From Candidatus Flexifilum affinis (lineage in GTDB: Bacteria > Chloroflexota > Anaerolineae > Aggregatilineales > Phototrophicaceae): a stretch of DNA of 64,000 bases. Where the stretch lies: assembly GCA_016713325.1 (NCBI GenBank), contig JADJPJ010000002.1, positions 186,001 through 250,000 on the forward strand, written 5' to 3'. The translations under genes and the position numbers were made by a program. Below are positions 35,637 to 44,190 of the stretch, piece by piece. The notes under the pieces are model-generated. The model worked only from the letters and a program-made list of their open reading frames with translations, did not search any database and was not told the origin of the DNA. Position 1 is the first letter of the stretch, and each line of letters begins with the position of its first letter.

Positions 35637-36047
35637 CTATCCGCCCTTGGTGATGTGCGTCGGGCGAATCCGATAGGTGACGCGGGTTTCCTTCCCGCGC
35701 ATCGCCTCGTTGCGGGCATAGTAATCGGGCTGATTGCGATACTTGGCGCTCAACCGGTTGATCACCTCCAGCCCGCTGGCCTCGTCAATCGCTTCGATCA
35801 CACCGCGCACCTCGATCCAGCGGTAGGGATCGTCCGGGTCCATCGCCATCACCGTCACCTGCGGGCGCGCCTCCATATTGCGGTCTTTTCGCCGTCCGCG
35901 CGCGGTGTTGATGATGAGATGCTGCCCATCGTAGTCCACCCAAACCGGCGTCACCTGGGGCTGCCCGTTCGGGTTGACCGTGGCCAGCGCCACCACGACC
36001 GGACGTTCAAACAGATCGCGGTGCGATTCTGGGAGAGTTAGCGACAT
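35637..36047 (-). CDS. PPOX-class FMN/F420-binding split-barrel protein
   Basis: 136 residues from the ATG at 36047, with GAGGAG 8 nt upstream; a longer start at 36191 is unsupported. The split-barrel fold shows 'RPVVVALATVNPNGQPQVTPVWVDYDG', 'INTARGRRKDRNMEARPQV' and 'YRWIEVRGVIEAIDEASG' (partial motifs). These match pyridoxamine-5'-phosphate-oxidase-like F420-binding enzymes common in Chloroflexota and Actinobacteria. It fits the F420-type oxidoreductase at 15440, suggesting that the host makes F420 (inference). The substrate is unknown. Confidence 0.9.
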   Translation of the reverse strand: MSLTLPESHRDLFERPVVVALATVNPNGQPQVTPVWVDYDGQHLIINTARGRRKDRNMEARPQVTVMAMDPDDPYRWIEVRGVIEAIDEASGLEVINRLSAKYRNQPDYYARNEAMRGKETRVTYRIRPTHITKGG

Positions 36048-36210
36048 TCCAGTACTCCTCTGCACTATCGAATAGAGACAACCCATGGGTTGGTTTCGGA
36101 TCGCACGCAAAATCGCAGGGCAGACGTCGAGACTCGGACCCGCCCCGTCCTTGGCGTTTCTGTACTCTACACCGTCTCCACAGAGACGCAAAGACGGTCT
36201 AAGCCTTTTC

Positions 36211-37098
36211 TCAGCCGCGTGGTTCCATGCCGTGGTGCACCAGCGGCACGCGCGGGTCTTTCCAGGTCCAGGTGCCTTTCACCCAGGCATAGGCCGGGTC
36301 GTCGGTCGCCGTCAGCACCTGCGCCGAGCCGGCCAGGAAGTTGAGATAGTACGTCGTATAGCCGTGGGCGCTGACCACCGGGTGATAGCCTTCGGGGACC
36401 AGCACCGTGTCGTGATTCTGCGCCATCATCAGCCCGTCGATGTGCCGGTCGTCGGTGTACACGCGCTGATAGGCATAGCCGTTCGGGTGGTCGATCTTGT
36501 AGAAGTAGATCTCCTCCAGGTCGGCCTCCAGCAGTTTTCCCTCGGCGTCGACCCGGTGCACGTCGTGCTTGTGCGGCGGGTAACTGCTCCAGTTGCCGGA
36601 CGGGGTATACACTTCGACGCAGACGATGCGGTGGCAGTCGAAACCGGGCGGGATGATGCCGTTGATCTGGCGGGTGGCATTGGCCCCACCGCGAATCTCG
36701 ATGGCGCTCATTTCCGGCGTGACAAGCTGCGTTGGGTGGTCCTGATCGGTGGGCACCCAGCACGAGGCGAACTCGAAGCCGTCGGTCAGCGCCTCGATCT
36801 CAAAGTCCTTGTTGCGCGACAGGTAAAGCGCGTAGGGCATGCCGCTGAAGACGTTCGGCCTGCGCCCCACCCGCGCGAAGTCGCCATCGCTGGAGCGGAT
36901 GGTGCAGACGCCGCCCAGGATGACGATGGCGTTCTCGTACCCGCCGGTGTTCTGGCCGAAGGTCTCACCTTTGTTCAGGCGCATGGCCGACATGTTCAGA
37001 TATTCCCAACCGGCATCGGCGGCGCGCACACGGGCGAATTCCCCCGTCCCAGCGGTATCGATCGATTTGAGCAGCATGGTCTCTGCGGTGTACTGCAT
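36211..37098 (-). CDS. iolB: IolB/KduI-type isomerase (5-deoxy-glucuronate isomerase family)
   Basis: 295 residues, a bicupin of the IolB/KduI superfamily. C-terminal cupin metal motif: 'NWSSYPPHKHDVH', then 'LEEIYFYKIDHPNGYAYQRVY' and 'VLVPEGYHPVVSAHGYTTYYLN' (partial motifs), matching IolB. IolB isomerises 5-deoxy-glucuronate in inositol breakdown; KduI isomerises 4-deoxy-5-ketouronate. Here the gene is third in an operon with a GH88 unsaturated-glucuronyl hydrolase and an SDR. No other inositol genes are present, so a KduI-like role is plausible. The ATG at 37098 follows AGGGAGAG. The 15-bp tandem repeats lie between it and the SDR stop. Confidence 0.88.
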   Translation of the reverse strand: MQYTAETMLLKSIDTAGTGEFARVRAADAGWEYLNMSAMRLNKGETFGQNTGGYENAIVILGGVCTIRSSDGDFARVGRRPNVFSGMPYALYLSRNKDFEIEALTDGFEFASCWVPTDQDHPTQLVTPEMSAIEIRGGANATRQINGIIPPGFDCHRIVCVEVYTPSGNWSSYPPHKHDVHRVDAEGKLLEADLEEIYFYKIDHPNGYAYQRVYTDDRHIDGLMMAQNHDTVLVPEGYHPVVSAHGYTTYYLNFLAGSAQVLTATDDPAYAWVKGTWTWKDPRVPLVHHGMEPRG

Positions 37099-37131
37099 GG
37101 TTCTCTCCCTCGTGTGTGGTTACAGCCAGCG

Positions 37132-37191
37132 CGCTTTCAACGTTCGCGCTTTCAACGTTCGCGCTTACAGCCTTCGCGCTTACAGCCTTCG
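37132..37191. repeat. Four 15-bp tandem repeats at the 3' end of the SDR gene
   Basis: Four 15-bp units: two copies of CGCTTTCAACGTTCG (37132-37161) and two of CGCTTACAGCCTTCG (37162-37191). On the minus strand each unit is five codons. The first two units read R-R-L-stop-A, so the stop codon of the SDR gene is itself repeated; the next two read R-T-L-K-A. Slippage duplicated the gene end into the 81-bp spacer before iolB. Confidence 0.85.
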
Positions 37192-37959
37192 CATGTGGAA
37201 GCCGCCATCCACGTTGATCACCTCGCCGGTCGAGAAGGGCAGCGCGTCCTGGGCGATGGCGGCGACAATGCGCGCCACATCCTCCGGATACCCCCAGCGG
37301 CGGATCGGTGTCAGCCCCTCGCCGATCAGATTGTCGTATTTGGCCGTCACCGCCTCGGTCATATCGGTGGCGATGATACCGGGCCGAATCTCGTAGACAT
37401 TGATGCCGTGCTCGGCCAGTCGGTCGGCGAACAACTGCGTCATCATGCCCATGCCGGCCTTGGCGATGCAGTACTCGCCCCGGCTGATGCTGCTGGTGTA
37501 GGCGCTGATCGACCCGATGTTGACGATCTTCGGCAGGGCCGCGCGGCCGGCGTCCTTCTGCGCGATCATCTGCCGGGCGACGCGCTGCGTCAGGAAAAAC
37601 GGCCCCTTCAGATTGATGTCGTTGACCTCGTCATAGCTGGCTTCGGTGATCTCCAGCAGATCTGCGCGCTGGCGCGGGGCCACGCCGGCGTTGTTCACCA
37701 GCAGGTCGATGCCGCCACCCCAGGCCAGCGTTTCGTCGATCAGCCGCTCCCGGTCGGCCGCGAGACTGACGTCGGCCTGCGCGGTCGTGGCCTTCCCGCC
37801 GGCGGCGGCGATTTCAGCGGCCACCTCCTCGGCGGCTTCGCGGCTGCCGCGGTAGTTGACGGCAACCGACCAGCCCGCCGCGCCCAAAGCCAGCGCGATC
37901 CCCCGGCCGATTCCCCGTCCGGCTCCGGTCACCAGCGCGATCCTGGTCGACTCAGCCAT
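37180..37959 (-). CDS. SDR oxidoreductase, FabG/KduD-like
   Basis: 259 residues; a classical SDR with '[19 protein letters not shown]' (TGxxxGIG, about 10-17), 'NNAGVAP', '[27 protein letters not shown]' (Ser-Tyr-Lys, partial), '[12 protein letters not shown]' and '[18 protein letters not shown]'. In the operon GH88-SDR-IolB it is a candidate for a KduD-type 2-deoxy-5-keto-D-gluconate dehydrogenase, although sequence alone only supports a 3-oxoacyl-ACP/sugar-acid reductase. Its start overlaps the GH88 stop by 8 nt, so the two are coupled. Confidence 0.92.
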   Translation of the reverse strand: MAESTRIALVTGAGRGIGRGIALALGAAGWSVAVNYRGSREAAEEVAAEIAAAGGKATTAQADVSLAADRERLIDETLAWGGGIDLLVNNAGVAPRQRADLLEITEASYDEVNDINLKGPFFLTQRVARQMIAQKDAGRAALPKIVNIGSISAYTSSISRGEYCIAKAGMGMMTQLFADRLAEHGINVYEIRPGIIATDMTEAVTAKYDNLIGEGLTPIRRWGYPEDVARIVAAIAQDALPFSTGEVINVDGGFHMRRL

Positions 37960-39070
37960 CGCGCAGCACCTTGTCCACCGCTTCGAGGAAGAAGTGATCG
38001 CCCCACATCACGCTCTCGTCCACGCCCAGCCCCTTGCGCTGGTGGTACATGCCGTGTTTGAGCAGCCCCTCCCACCCCGGCGTCTGGTCGGCCAGGAATT
38101 CCGGGCCGGTGAGCGTATCCAGGATGCGATGGGCATATTCCCGGTAGTAGCGGGCGCGGACCGGGTCGCTCGTCAGTTTGGCGAGGTTGAGCATGCCGCT
38201 GGCTGCGATGGCCGCCGCGGAGCTCTCGTAAGGCAGGACGGAATTCAGAGGCTCGCGCCAGTCGTTGGGCGGGACGCCGTGGTCGGGTGTCTGCTCGATA
38301 TAATAGGCGGCGCAGGCCTCGGCTGTCTGCAAAAAGCGCGCATCGCCGGTGAACGCGTAGGCGGTGCCGAAGCCGTACAACGCCCACGACAGCCCGCGCG
38401 CCCACGACGAGTCGTCGCGCCAGCCCTGGTGCGTCGTCTGACGCAGGAATTCGCCGGTTTCCAGGTTGAACAGGCCCTCGTGTGAGGTGCTGCCGTCGCC
38501 GCGCACCAGATAGCGCCGCGTCGTCACGCAGTGCTGGTTGGCGACGCGCAGCAGGTTGGCATCACCGGTTTGCTGGGCGGCGTAGAAGATGATGCCGACG
38601 TTCATCATAATGTCGATGAATAGGCTGTCCTCGTCGACGAACGAACGCAGATACTGGCCCTTCTCCTTGAAGCGCAGCGCCAGCGTCTGCCCGGCCTCGA
38701 TCACCACGGCGTTGATGGCCGGGTCGCCGGTCTGGTCATACCACCGCTTCCAGGTGGACCAGAACAGGAAGCCGAGGTCGTGCACGCTGCGATCCAGCTT
38801 GCGCTCTTCGATCAGGCGGGAGTAGTGTTCCGCCTGCCCCCGCCACCAGGGATCGCTGTTGCGAGCGGCGATCAGCCACAACTGCCCACCCAGAAAGCCC
38901 TCGCACCAGTTGGTCCAGCTTTCCCCGCCGATCTTCCACTTGCCCGCCTCGGTGACCATCGGAAAGGCGTCGGGGTGGGTGGTGACGAGGTGGCGAAGCT
39001 GTTTTTCGGCGAAGGTGAAGACGCGCTCGCACTTGGCGCGCAGGTGATCCCGGTCAACTGTGATCGTCAT
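37952..39070 (-). CDS. Glycoside hydrolase family 88, unsaturated glucuronyl hydrolase
   Basis: 372 residues from the ATG at 39070; an upstream in-frame start at 39163 is not supported by homology. GH88 signatures: '[17 protein letters not shown]', '[15 protein letters not shown]', '[20 protein letters not shown]' and '[27 protein letters not shown]', an (alpha/alpha)6 barrel in which conserved Asp residues hydrate the 4,5-unsaturated uronate. No signal peptide, so it works on imported oligosaccharides. It cleaves unsaturated uronic acid from lyase products, producing 4-deoxy-5-ketouronate. It is first of the operon with SDR and IolB. Confidence 0.92.
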   Translation of the reverse strand: MTITVDRDHLRAKCERVFTFAEKQLRHLVTTHPDAFPMVTEAGKWKIGGESWTNWCEGFLGGQLWLIAARNSDPWWRGQAEHYSRLIEERKLDRSVHDLGFLFWSTWKRWYDQTGDPAINAVVIEAGQTLALRFKEKGQYLRSFVDEDSLFIDIMMNVGIIFYAAQQTGDANLLRVANQHCVTTRRYLVRGDGSTSHEGLFNLETGEFLRQTTHQGWRDDSSWARGLSWALYGFGTAYAFTGDARFLQTAEACAAYYIEQTPDHGVPPNDWREPLNSVLPYESSAAAIAASGMLNLAKLTSDPVRARYYREYAHRILDTLTGPEFLADQTPGWEGLLKHGMYHQRKGLGVDESVMWGDHFFLEAVDKVLRDG

Positions 39071-39377
39071 ATCTGGCAATCCTTGAGCATCGGCCGGCCA
39101 GTCGAGCGAACGTCCGGCGGGCCAGAACCGCGAAAATGCAACCCGATGAAATGCCCATAGCATAGCGTGGTTGGCCCACGTCGCAAAGTGCCGCCAGACC
39201 CGGCAGGGCCAACCTCATCTGAACCATCACATGTGCCGCAGGGATGCGCTGCTGCGCGACCGATTTCTCGCCTCCGAGAGCGCAAAGGACCCTGACCGCA
39301 GCCCCCGCGAAGCCGCCCAACTTGCATAACCGCTCAGGTGGGTGCATCATGTCATCCAGAGCTTTAGGAGAGTTCCT

Positions 39378-39941
39378 GTGTCCACACTGTTTGACTTCTC
39401 GCAATTTCCGGCTCTTGTCACCGAACGCCTGGTGCTGCGTCAGATTGTCCCCACCGATGCGCCGGCGATGATGGCCATCTTTGGGTCGCCCGATGTCCTG
39501 CGCTTTCTCAATTCCCCGCCGATGGACACCCATGAGAAGGCGATCGGCTTCATCGACTGGCTGGCTGGCAACTATGCCAACCACCAGGGCGTCGACTGGG
39601 CCATCACCCGCAAAGGGGAAGATGCTGCCATCGGCATGTGCGGCGCCTATGGCTGGGACCGCGAAAACCGCCGCGTCGACATTGGCTACCACGTCCAGCC
39701 ATCCTTCTGGGGGCAGGGCTACGCCACCGAAGCCGCCCGCGCCATTATCCAGTGGTGCTTCGACCGGTTGGACGTGCACCGTGTCCAGGCCGACTGCACC
39801 GAGGGCAACGACGCTTCCGAGCGGGTGATGATCAAGTGCGGCTTCACGCAGGAGGGCATCTGGCGCGAGAGCTGCTGGGAACACGGTCGCTTCGTCAACA
39901 TCAAGCAGTACGGTCTGCTGCGCCGCGAGTTTGCCAGTTAA
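39378..39941 (+). CDS. GNAT acetyltransferase (RimJ-like)
   Basis: 187 residues. The start is GTG at 39378, with AGGAG 7 nt upstream; the longer frame from 39342 has no site. RimJ/RimL-type motifs: 'LVTERLVLRQIVPTDAPAMM', 'VDIGYHVQPSFWGQGYATEAARAII' (acetyl-CoA loop Q-G-x-A, partial) and 'NDASERVMIKCGFTQEGIWRE'. It likely acetylates a protein N-terminus or small molecule. The stop is 15 bp before the response regulator. Confidence 0.9.
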   Translation: MSTLFDFSQFPALVTERLVLRQIVPTDAPAMMAIFGSPDVLRFLNSPPMDTHEKAIGFIDWLAGNYANHQGVDWAITRKGEDAAIGMCGAYGWDRENRRVDIGYHVQPSFWGQGYATEAARAIIQWCFDRLDVHRVQADCTEGNDASERVMIKCGFTQEGIWRESCWEHGRFVNIKQYGLLRREFAS

Positions 39942-39956
39942 GGCGCAGACGATCCC

Positions 39957-40679
39957 ATGCCCGAAGAGATCCGCCAGACTATCCTGATCGTCGACGACGA
40001 AGAGAACATCCGCTCCGCCCTGAGCGTCTTCCTCAAACGGATCGGCTACAACGTCCTGACCGCCACCAGTGGCAAGGAAGCGCTGGCGCTGGTCGATAAG
40101 CATTCGCCGGATCTGGTCCTGCTCGACGTCGTGCTGGACGAGAGCGATCCTCAGCAGATGAGCGGCCTGGAGGTCTGCCGCCAGCTTCGTGCCCGGCCGC
40201 GCTTCGTGCCGATCATCATGCTGACGTCGTACCCCGAATGGCAGGTCGAAAGCCTGGGGCAGGGCGCCATCGCCTTTGTCACCAAACCCTGGGACAACAA
40301 CGCCCTGGCCGGTCAGATTCGCGCAACGCTCGGCGCCGTGCAGCACATCCGCAAGGAGACCACGGCCAGCACTCAGCCAAAAATCCTCAGCGTCGGCGCG
40401 ACTATGCAGATCGACATCGAGCACTTTCGCGTCAGCCTGGCCGGCCGCCAGATCGATCTGACGCCGATCGAGTTCGCGCTGCTGGCCTTCCTGGCGCGCC
40501 ATCCCAACCGCCAGTGGACGCGCGAAGAACTGCTGACCAATGTCTGGGATTACACCTGGGTGGGCTACGAGCGCACCGTCGACCGCCACATCGCCGCCCT
40601 GCGTCGCAAGCTGGGCCTCCAGCGCGACGAACTGATCGAGACCGTCCATGGCGTCGGCTATCGCCTCGTCGCGCCATGA
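39957..40679 (+). CDS. Two-component response regulator, OmpR/PhoB family
   Basis: 240 residues. Receiver domain: acidic pair DD13-14, phospho-acceptor Asp57 ('LVLLDVVLDESD'), and Lys in 'FVTKPWD'. A winged-helix DNA-binding domain (about 140-240) shows 'IDLTPIEFALLAFLARHPNRQWTREELLTNVW' and 'VDRHIAALRRKLG' (partial motifs). The loop after Asp57 is longer than usual ('DESDPQQMSG'). It is followed 13 bp later by a histidine kinase and then a lipoprotein with an overlapping start: a three-gene sensing operon. Confidence 0.95.
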   Translation: MPEEIRQTILIVDDEENIRSALSVFLKRIGYNVLTATSGKEALALVDKHSPDLVLLDVVLDESDPQQMSGLEVCRQLRARPRFVPIIMLTSYPEWQVESLGQGAIAFVTKPWDNNALAGQIRATLGAVQHIRKETTASTQPKILSVGATMQIDIEHFRVSLAGRQIDLTPIEFALLAFLARHPNRQWTREELLTNVWDYTWVGYERTVDRHIAALRRKLGLQRDELIETVHGVGYRLVAP

Positions 40680-40692
40680 CCATCATTGAGCC

Positions 40693-41892
40693 GTGAAGGG
40701 CAAATCGCGCACCATGTACCGCCTCCTCTACGCCATCGCGTTGATCCTCTGGGGTGTGCTGACCGTCTACCTGCTCAGCCTGTCCGACCAGCTCCAGTTG
40801 ACGCTGATCTCCATTCGCTTTGCCTCGCCGCTCGTCGTCGTCTGGCTGATGGTCGGCCTGGCCCTGTTGATCACCGCCGCCCTCGGCCTGGCCCGCTTGC
40901 ACCGCCTGGCCCGCCACCAACTGGAGCAGCTCCAGGCGATGGCTGCGGCACTCAACGAGGGACTGATCTGGGCTGACGGGCGCGGGAAAGTGCTCTGGCG
41001 CAGTGAACCCGCCGCCGATCTGCTCGACGGTTGGGGCGAACTCGACCCCCGGCTGGCCGAACTGCTGCGGCGGGCCAGGGAGACCGGCAAGACGGTGCTG
41101 CAAACCATTCCCATCGGTGAAGAGGGTCGGGTGATTCAGGCCATTCCGCTGGCGCGCGGCACGTTTGCCCTCATCAGCCGGCCGGCCCAGACCGGTGGGT
41201 CGCAGAATACGTTTTACGAGAACTTCATCCGCCGCATCGTCCACGACATGCGCAACCCGCTGGCCGCCATCATCGGCCACGCCTCCAACCTCAGCCAATC
41301 GACGACGGTCGACGCCGAGGCCTGGCGTAAGTCCGCCCGCACCATCGACGACGAGGCGCAGCGGCTGACCCGCCTGGTCGACAGCATGCTCTTCGACGCG
41401 CGTCTGGCCTACGTGCCGCTTCAGCTTCAGCCGCTGGACCTGGCCGATCTGCTGGAGGAGGCCGTTTTTGCCCAGGATGAGCGGGCCTTTCGCGAGGGCA
41501 AGACGCTCCAGGTCGAAGCCCCGTCCAGCGGGCGGGTGGTGCAGGGCGATCGCGATCTGCTGGTGCGCGCCTTCGAGAACCTGATCGACAACAGCCTGAA
41601 GTACTCTGGCGAAAGTGGCCGCTTGCAGATACGGTTGGAAGATGTGAATGGTCTGTATCGCATTCAGTTCATTGACAATGGCGAGGGCATTCCGCCGGAA
41701 TACCTGCCCGATCGCATCTTCGAGCCGCTGGTGCGGGCGCGGTCGCATGGCAGCGGCAGCGGCCTCGGATTGTCGATTGTCCGCAAGATCATCGAAATGC
41801 ACGGCGGCACGATCCTCGCCCACAGCCGTCCTGGCGAGGGCACGACTATGACCGTCGATCTGCCGAAGTCGGAGGGAAGACTGCATGCCTGA
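40693..41892 (+). CDS. Membrane sensor histidine kinase
   Basis: 399 residues from GTG 40693 (ATG 40714 is possible). Two membrane helices lie at about 10-30 and 40-65, with no large external domain. A small PAS-like region (about 75-165), a HisKA domain with phospho-His in 'IVHDMRNPLAAIIGHASNL', and HATPase_c with N-box 'ENLIDNSLKYSGESG', G1 'IDNGEGIP' and G2 'GSGSGLGLSIVRKIIEMHGG' follow. The stop overlaps the lipoprotein ATG by 8 nt. The cognate regulator is immediately upstream. With hardly any extracytoplasmic domain it may rely on the neighbouring lipoprotein for input (inference). Confidence 0.94.
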   Translation: MKGKSRTMYRLLYAIALILWGVLTVYLLSLSDQLQLTLISIRFASPLVVVWLMVGLALLITAALGLARLHRLARHQLEQLQAMAAALNEGLIWADGRGKVLWRSEPAADLLDGWGELDPRLAELLRRARETGKTVLQTIPIGEEGRVIQAIPLARGTFALISRPAQTGGSQNTFYENFIRRIVHDMRNPLAAIIGHASNLSQSTTVDAEAWRKSARTIDDEAQRLTRLVDSMLFDARLAYVPLQLQPLDLADLLEEAVFAQDERAFREGKTLQVEAPSSGRVVQGDRDLLVRAFENLIDNSLKYSGESGRLQIRLEDVNGLYRIQFIDNGEGIPPEYLPDRIFEPLVRARSHGSGSGLGLSIVRKIIEMHGGTILAHSRPGEGTTMTVDLPKSEGRLHA

Positions 41893-43213
41893 ACGCCGCA
41901 TTCCGAAAGCCGCTACGCCCCCAGGGCGACGTAATCCACCAGCGCTTCGCCTGACCTGGGCGCTGTTGATCGGGGCGCTCCTGTCCGCGTGCAGCGCCGT
42001 CAGCGTCCAGGTCGCGCCGCTGACCACCCCCACGCCCGAACCGACCGCCGAGCCGACCCAGCCCTACATCCCGCCGCTGACGGTTCAGTCCACCCCCGCC
42101 GCCGGCTATGTCGCCTACGACACCCCGGACGACAGCGAGGTCACCCTGCTGGTCGTCGCCGACCCGTATATCGTCTTCGCGCCGGGCGGCGTCCACATCG
42201 AAATGATGCCCGGCTGGACCAACGGCACGGAATACTTCGTCGTCAACACCGGCCGCGGCGTGCGCCTGCGCGTGACCTGGCGCAGCCTGTGGACCGCCGA
42301 CAGCCAGGGCGCCGGCAGCGTCGGCATCGAGGTCTGGCTGAAGGCGTCCGGCTCCGAAGGCGACTACCAGTACGTCGATTCGGCGGTCACGGCCGACTTT
42401 GAATCGGGCGGCCCCGACCACCGCGAGGAAGTGCTGGACACCACCATCTATCTGCCAGGCACAGGCCGCTATCTGCTGCGCGCGGTGGCGACCGTGAACG
42501 CGGATGACTACACTGCCGGGGCCTCCACCAGCGGCGAGCATGTCTACGAGACCGAGATCATCGCCTTCAACCAGCCGGAGAGTTTTCCGAGCGCCATCGA
42601 GGATGTGACTCCGCGCTTCGGCGATCTGGAATCCGAGCAGCGGGCTATCCTCGACTGGCGTGGCTGGCGCTACGGCCCCTGCTTCGTGCAGACCGAGGAC
42701 AATCCCGACGCCACCCGCCTGCTGGACGACGCCTGTGTGGCCGCCGAGGCCGGCGACTGGGAGACGGCGGCCAATGCCCTCCAGGATGCGCTGGGGGCGG
42801 TCGGCGAGGATGTCTGGCGGCAGAACCGCTTCCGCCAGCAGCTAGGCACGCTGGCCTCGGTGACCGGCAACTGGAACGTGGCCGTGCGCCACTTCCGCGA
42901 GGGGTTGAACGCCGCCCTGGCCACCGAGGACGCTTTCGAGATCGCCATCGCCATGCACAACCTGGCCGTCGCGCTGCTGTATTCCGGCTTCGACGATGAG
43001 GTCGAGCCGCTGATGTGGGCGTCGATCAGCCTGCGCGACCAGATGGGCGACTGGCCGGCGACCTTGCTGAGCTATCTGCAACTTGCCGTGTGGTGGGAGT
43101 CGCTCGATACCTTCGCGTGGGTCGCGCCGTCGATGGCCGAGAACGGCCTGCCGCATGCCGCCCTGGCCCAGGCCTGGATGGACGAGCTCGCCGCCGCACA
43201 GGCGGAGTCGTAG
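41885..43213 (+). CDS. Lipoprotein with C-terminal TPR-like helices
   Basis: 442 residues. Signal sequence with lipobox 'LLSACSA' (Cys36), then a Thr/Pro linker ('TTPTPEPTAEPTQP'). A beta-rich domain (about 75-235, 'GYVAYDTPDDSEVTLLVV', 'YFVVNTGRGVRLRVTW') and a helical C-terminal domain with TPR-like repeats ('GDWETAANALQDALGAVG', 'GNWNVAVRHFREGLNAAL', 'AIAMHNLAVALLYSGF') follow. No family was recognised. Its ATG overlaps the kinase stop by 8 nt, implying a functional link, such as an accessory sensor anchored outside the membrane. REP repeats begin at its stop codon. Confidence 0.85.
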   Translation: MPERRIPKAATPPGRRNPPALRLTWALLIGALLSACSAVSVQVAPLTTPTPEPTAEPTQPYIPPLTVQSTPAAGYVAYDTPDDSEVTLLVVADPYIVFAPGGVHIEMMPGWTNGTEYFVVNTGRGVRLRVTWRSLWTADSQGAGSVGIEVWLKASGSEGDYQYVDSAVTADFESGGPDHREEVLDTTIYLPGTGRYLLRAVATVNADDYTAGASTSGEHVYETEIIAFNQPESFPSAIEDVTPRFGDLESEQRAILDWRGWRYGPCFVQTEDNPDATRLLDDACVAAEAGDWETAANALQDALGAVGEDVWRQNRFRQQLGTLASVTGNWNVAVRHFREGLNAALATEDAFEIAIAMHNLAVALLYSGFDDEVEPLMWASISLRDQMGDWPATLLSYLQLAVWWESLDTFAWVAPSMAENGLPHAALAQAWMDELAAAQAES

Positions 43214-43636
43214 GGTCGGTTCGCGAACCGACCGGTGTGTAACCGAACGCCCTTGGTGTACCGGGCACCCGGAGCGGGGCATGAAGGCATCAACCAGTGG
43301 GCGCATCGCGAGCGCTCCGACGAAAACCGGTATGGTCCGTAGGGGCGGTTCGCGAACCGCCCGCCGTGAGACCGAAGGCCCACGGTGAGCCACCACGTAC
43401 CCGTGAAGCGTTGGCATGAAGGCATCAACCAGTGGGCGCATCGCGATTCGCTCCGACGAAAACCGGCATGTCCATAGGGGCGGTTCGCGAACCGCCCGGT
43501 GTGAAACCGAGCCGACCGCCGTGAAACCGAACGCCCATGGTGAATTATGCACCCGTGAAGGCATCAACCGGCGGGCGCATCACGATGCGCCTCTACGAAA
43601 ACCGACATGTCCGTAGGGGCGGTTCGTGAACCGCCC
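43210..43636. repeat. REP cluster left of the RAYT gene (BIME-like)
   Basis: Four copies of palindrome type B, GGGCGGTTCGCGAACCGCCC or close variants, at 43214-43233 (GGTCGG variant), 43343-43362, 43478-43497 and 43617-43636. Each follows GTAG, or ATAG at the 43478 copy. Between them are degenerate copies of type A (GCGCATCGCGATGCGC-like) at about 43299-43320, 43437-43455 and 43573-43592, reading in the opposite orientation and ending in CTAC-like sequence. Spacer elements such as 'GAAAACCGG' and 'AAGGCATCAACC' recur. This explains the sequence from the lipoprotein stop to the RAYT gene. Confidence 0.85.
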
Positions 43637-43685
43637 GCCATGGATAGTTCATTCGCGATCGTCCCCTTTACAAGGAGAATCTCCG

Positions 43686-44180
43686 ATGCACAATCTGCCC
43701 CAGCGCCGATCCATCCGTCTACAAGGGTATGATTACCGCCTCGCGGGCGCATATTTCGTTACCCTCTGTACCCATCAGCGCGAATGCCTGTTCGGCGACA
43801 TCTTCGATGGAGTAATGCTCTCCAATTCGTTTGGCAACATGGTGGCGTCTGCATGGTGTTGGCTGGCTGAACATTACCCTTATGTTGATCTCGACACCTG
43901 GGTCCTCATGCCGAATCATCTGCATGGCATTCTCGTCCTGAGCAGCGCAGATTCGGCCGACAAGCCGAAATCGCTCGGTCGACTGATCGGCGCCTTTAAG
44001 ACCGTCTCCAGCAAGGCGATCAATCAGGTGCGCGAAACACCCGCCGCGCCCGTGTGGCAGCGCAATTTCTACGAACACGTCATTCACAACGAATCCGATT
44101 TGAATCGTATCCGCGAATACATCCTTTACAACCCCGCTCGCTGGTCGGAAGACGAAGAGAATGTATCACGCCATGTGTAA
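43686..44180 (+). CDS. REP-associated tyrosine transposase (RAYT, TnpA_REP)
   Basis: 164 residues from the ATG at 43686, with AAGGAG upstream. It is a Y1/HUH-type single-strand transposase of the RAYT group: 'RRSIRLQGYDYRLAGAYFVT' at the N-terminus, the metal-binding H-x-H in 'VLMPNHLHGILVL' (His78, His80), and the catalytic Tyr129 in 'RNFYEHVI', followed by 'NESDLNRIREYILYNPARW'. RAYTs nick and move REP hairpins carrying a 5' GTAG/GGAG tetranucleotide. Here such hairpins lie on both sides within 500 bp, so the gene and its substrates are together. Length is at the short end for the family and all key residues are present. Confidence 0.95.
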   Translation: MHNLPQRRSIRLQGYDYRLAGAYFVTLCTHQRECLFGDIFDGVMLSNSFGNMVASAWCWLAEHYPYVDLDTWVLMPNHLHGILVLSSADSADKPKSLGRLIGAFKTVSSKAINQVRETPAAPVWQRNFYEHVIHNESDLNRIREYILYNPARWSEDEENVSRHV

Positions 44181-44190
44181 GGGAAAGGCG

